From NCBI GenBank assembly GCA_965370365.1, contig CBDUSP010000041.1:1-14421 (forward strand): 14,421 bases of DNA. Reading direction: 5' to 3'. The position numbers and the translations under genes were made by a program. Origin of the DNA: DAIDHZ01 sp965370365. GTDB lineage: Bacteria > Chlamydiota > Chlamydiia > Chlamydiales > SM23-39. Shown here one piece after another: positions 13,011 through 14,421 of this stretch; position 1 is the first letter of the stretch; the number at the start of each line of letters is the position of its first letter. The notes under the pieces were generated by a model. It saw nothing but the letters and a program-made list of their open reading frames with translations, made no database searches and was not told the DNA's origin.

Positions 13011-14060
13011 CTACCGGAGTTTGGCAACAAACATTCTCGCTGTTCTATAACCGCCTTGGGATTGAACATGGTTTTCAACTTTGAATCCCTCCTTTTTAAG
13101 CAAAGCTTCGAAGGATTGAGGTGTTTTTGCAAAACACTGATTCAGAATTCGTATTCCTGTATTTGATATTTTTGTATAGCATTCTACAAAATCCTCAAGG
13201 TCAACAACCTTTTGATCCTTGAATGAGATAACCTCGTTATAGTGTTGAGATGCATCATCTGCAATATATGTGCCTACAACAAGCCTATCTTCTTCCCTCA
13301 TCATTTCTCGTGTTCTCTGAAGAGCAGCCATATTTTCACCTTTTGACAGCACTGGGCCAAGGAGAGATAAGAACTTTGTTTGCCTTGTATTGGGGTAAAG
13401 TCTTTTCCAGTCTCTTTGAGCTAAAGCATCCCCTTGAAATGCCTGAACCTGATCATGGGAAATTCCTAAAGCTTCTGTAGTCGCTATTCCGTAGCGTAAG
13501 CAGTGTGAGCTAAGATCTAATCCAACAACAGTTACTCCTTGCAATCCCTTTTTTCTTGCGCTAACATAACTGTCTAAAGCCGTTTGACTATTTGTAGTCC
13601 CTTGAACTACAACCAAGTCATCATCCGCTAGCAAGCCGGTTTCTTCTAAGAGATATTTTACACAAGCTCGATCTTCGATCTTCTCAGAGCCACTAGTAAA
13701 TGGAAGCATGTCGTACAATGTATTCGCTGCATGAGCTACAGCCTCCGGAGTGTTTATAAACTCATCAGGTTGCTGGTCAAAAAGTGGAACTGTAACTGTA
13801 GAGGAAAGCAATTCCGGATGAATTGCATTATTCCCTTCTAAAGTCTTTTGTCCTTTTCTCAAAGATATTAGTTCTCTATCACTAAATTTTCCTTGTCTCG
13901 ATAATCTCTCAAATAAGAAATTCGCAACGAATCTTACTTTTTCAACTTCGGTAGAATCCTTGAATGTATCTATGCTCTTTAAAGAGTAACGCTGTACGCC
14001 GGCCCTTAATAACTGAGTAGTTCTAGATAAAAAGAATCTGGAAGAGGTAAAATAAAACAT
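13011..14060 (-). CDS. Probable SAM-dependent methyltransferase with basic N-terminal extension
   Basis: A ~349-aa protein (353 if a TTG at 14072 is used). A class I methyltransferase-like core begins near residue 150 (353-aa numbering): a beta strand and loop DDLVVVQGTTNSQT (151-164), an acidic strand end VTVVGLDLS (180-188), FQGDA (212-216), LVVGTYI (264-270), and a C-terminal GYRTARMFVAKL typical of methyltransferase ends. The overall pattern is most like EgtD-type/Methyltransf_33 enzymes. The glycine loop is degenerate, so substrate and even activity are uncertain. The N-terminus (from the ATG at 14060) runs ~30 residues with several Arg, many Ser/Phe/Leu and no acidic residue. ATG 14060 is preferred to TTG 14072 by codon; neither has a good Shine-Dalgarno. 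It is monocistronic and convergent to the 81-aa gene. Confidence 0.6.
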   Translation of the reverse strand: MFYFTSSRFFLSRTTQLLRAGVQRYSLKSIDTFKDSTEVEKVRFVANFLFERLSRQGKFSDRELISLRKGQKTLEGNNAIHPELLSSTVTVPLFDQQPDEFINTPEAVAHAANTLYDMLPFTSGSEKIEDRACVKYLLEETGLLADDDLVVVQGTTNSQTALDSYVSARKKGLQGVTVVGLDLSSHCLRYGIATTEALGISHDQVQAFQGDALAQRDWKRLYPNTRQTKFLSLLGPVLSKGENMAALQRTREMMREEDRLVVGTYIADDASQHYNEVISFKDQKVVDLEDFVECYTKISNTGIRILNQCFAKTPQSFEALLKKEGFKVENHVQSQGGYRTARMFVAKLR

Positions 14061-14090
14061 AATCTGTTTCAACTATTGTGTATAGTTATA

Positions 14091-14119
14091 ATTATACCTT
14101 GAAGTTTATTTAATTTCTA
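14091..14119 (-). promoter_or_regulatory. Promoter of the methyltransferase-like gene
   Basis: On the minus strand a perfect TATAAT (14091-14096) has a 17-nt spacer from TAGAAA (14114-14119, 4 of 6 to the -35 consensus). Transcription would start near 14084, 24 nt before the ATG at 14060. Confidence 0.5.
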
Positions 14120-14421
14120 GGCTTTTTCGTTATCTATTGTTTTGTTTGTGTATTGATTTACTAAACACCTAATTATCAGCCGAGAACAAGAAGCTTTGGG
14201 GTTGTATAGGTTGCTAATGACCAGCAAATTGCAACAACCACGACTTCCCTATCACTCCAAAAATAAGGCCTCAACAGACTGATGATCAATTACTTAAACA
14301 ACATAAGTAGGGCTGTCGGACGTTGGGTTGTTTTATCAGGTGGTTTTGAGATTTCTGACTGTCTAGAGATCTTTTGAGTTTAAGATTACCTCATCACAAC
14401 TCTCCGCTAAAAATGAACAGG
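14120..14421. other. Gene-free stretch at the window end
   Basis: About 300 nt upstream of the methyltransferase-like gene with no ORF of useful length, no tRNA and no recognisable insertion sequence end. A short possible hairpin TTGCT-N7-AGCAA lies near 14211-14227. Nothing else is supported. Confidence 0.5.

Overview
The window reads as chromosome of a bacterium in the Chlamydiota, most likely an environmental (non-Chlamydiaceae) lineage. Three things support this. A SctD-type injectisome ring protein carries two cytoplasmic FHA domains, as in chlamydial CdsD. A CesT-like chaperone gene sits directly upstream of it, the CT663 (Scc4) - CT664 (CdsD) order known from Chlamydia. And there is a tig - clpP - clpX run. 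I could not run database searches, so family names come from motifs, architecture and gene order; the genus is not determined.

Left part (44-8674, all minus strand): a type III secretion region. Transcription runs right to left. First comes a tight four-gene unit (116, 313, 139 and 204 aa; gaps of 2, 12 and 4 nt). A 180-nt gap with a good promoter follows, then an 857-aa protein with the hydrophobic hairpin of a major translocator (SctE/YopB/IpaB class) and a 383-aa protein with the single Gly/Ala-rich membrane segment of a minor translocator (SctB/YopD/IpaC class). A strong intrinsic terminator closes this block. A new promoter immediately beyond it drives the Scc4-like chaperone and CdsD genes, which overlap by 4 nt. 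The block looks like a translocon or secreted-protein set next to basal-body genes. Five of its products (all but the 116-aa one) carry an even number of cysteines, and two of them look like distant paralogues.

Middle (8675-12412, plus strand): after a divergent intergenic region come a clear promoter, tRNA-Gly(GCC), trigger factor (GTG start), clpP and clpX. This is a protein folding and quality-control unit. The tig-clpP gap holds a 21-bp-stem hairpin and a perfect 12-bp palindrome. clpP and clpX abut with no spacer.

Right part (12413-14421): an accessory-looking stretch. It has an 81-aa orphan gene with its own promoter and a convergent gene for a probable SAM-dependent methyltransferase. 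The methyltransferase N-terminus is Arg/Ser/Phe-rich and free of acidic residues, resembling a mitochondrial presequence. The last ~350 nt show no gene beyond the methyltransferase promoter.
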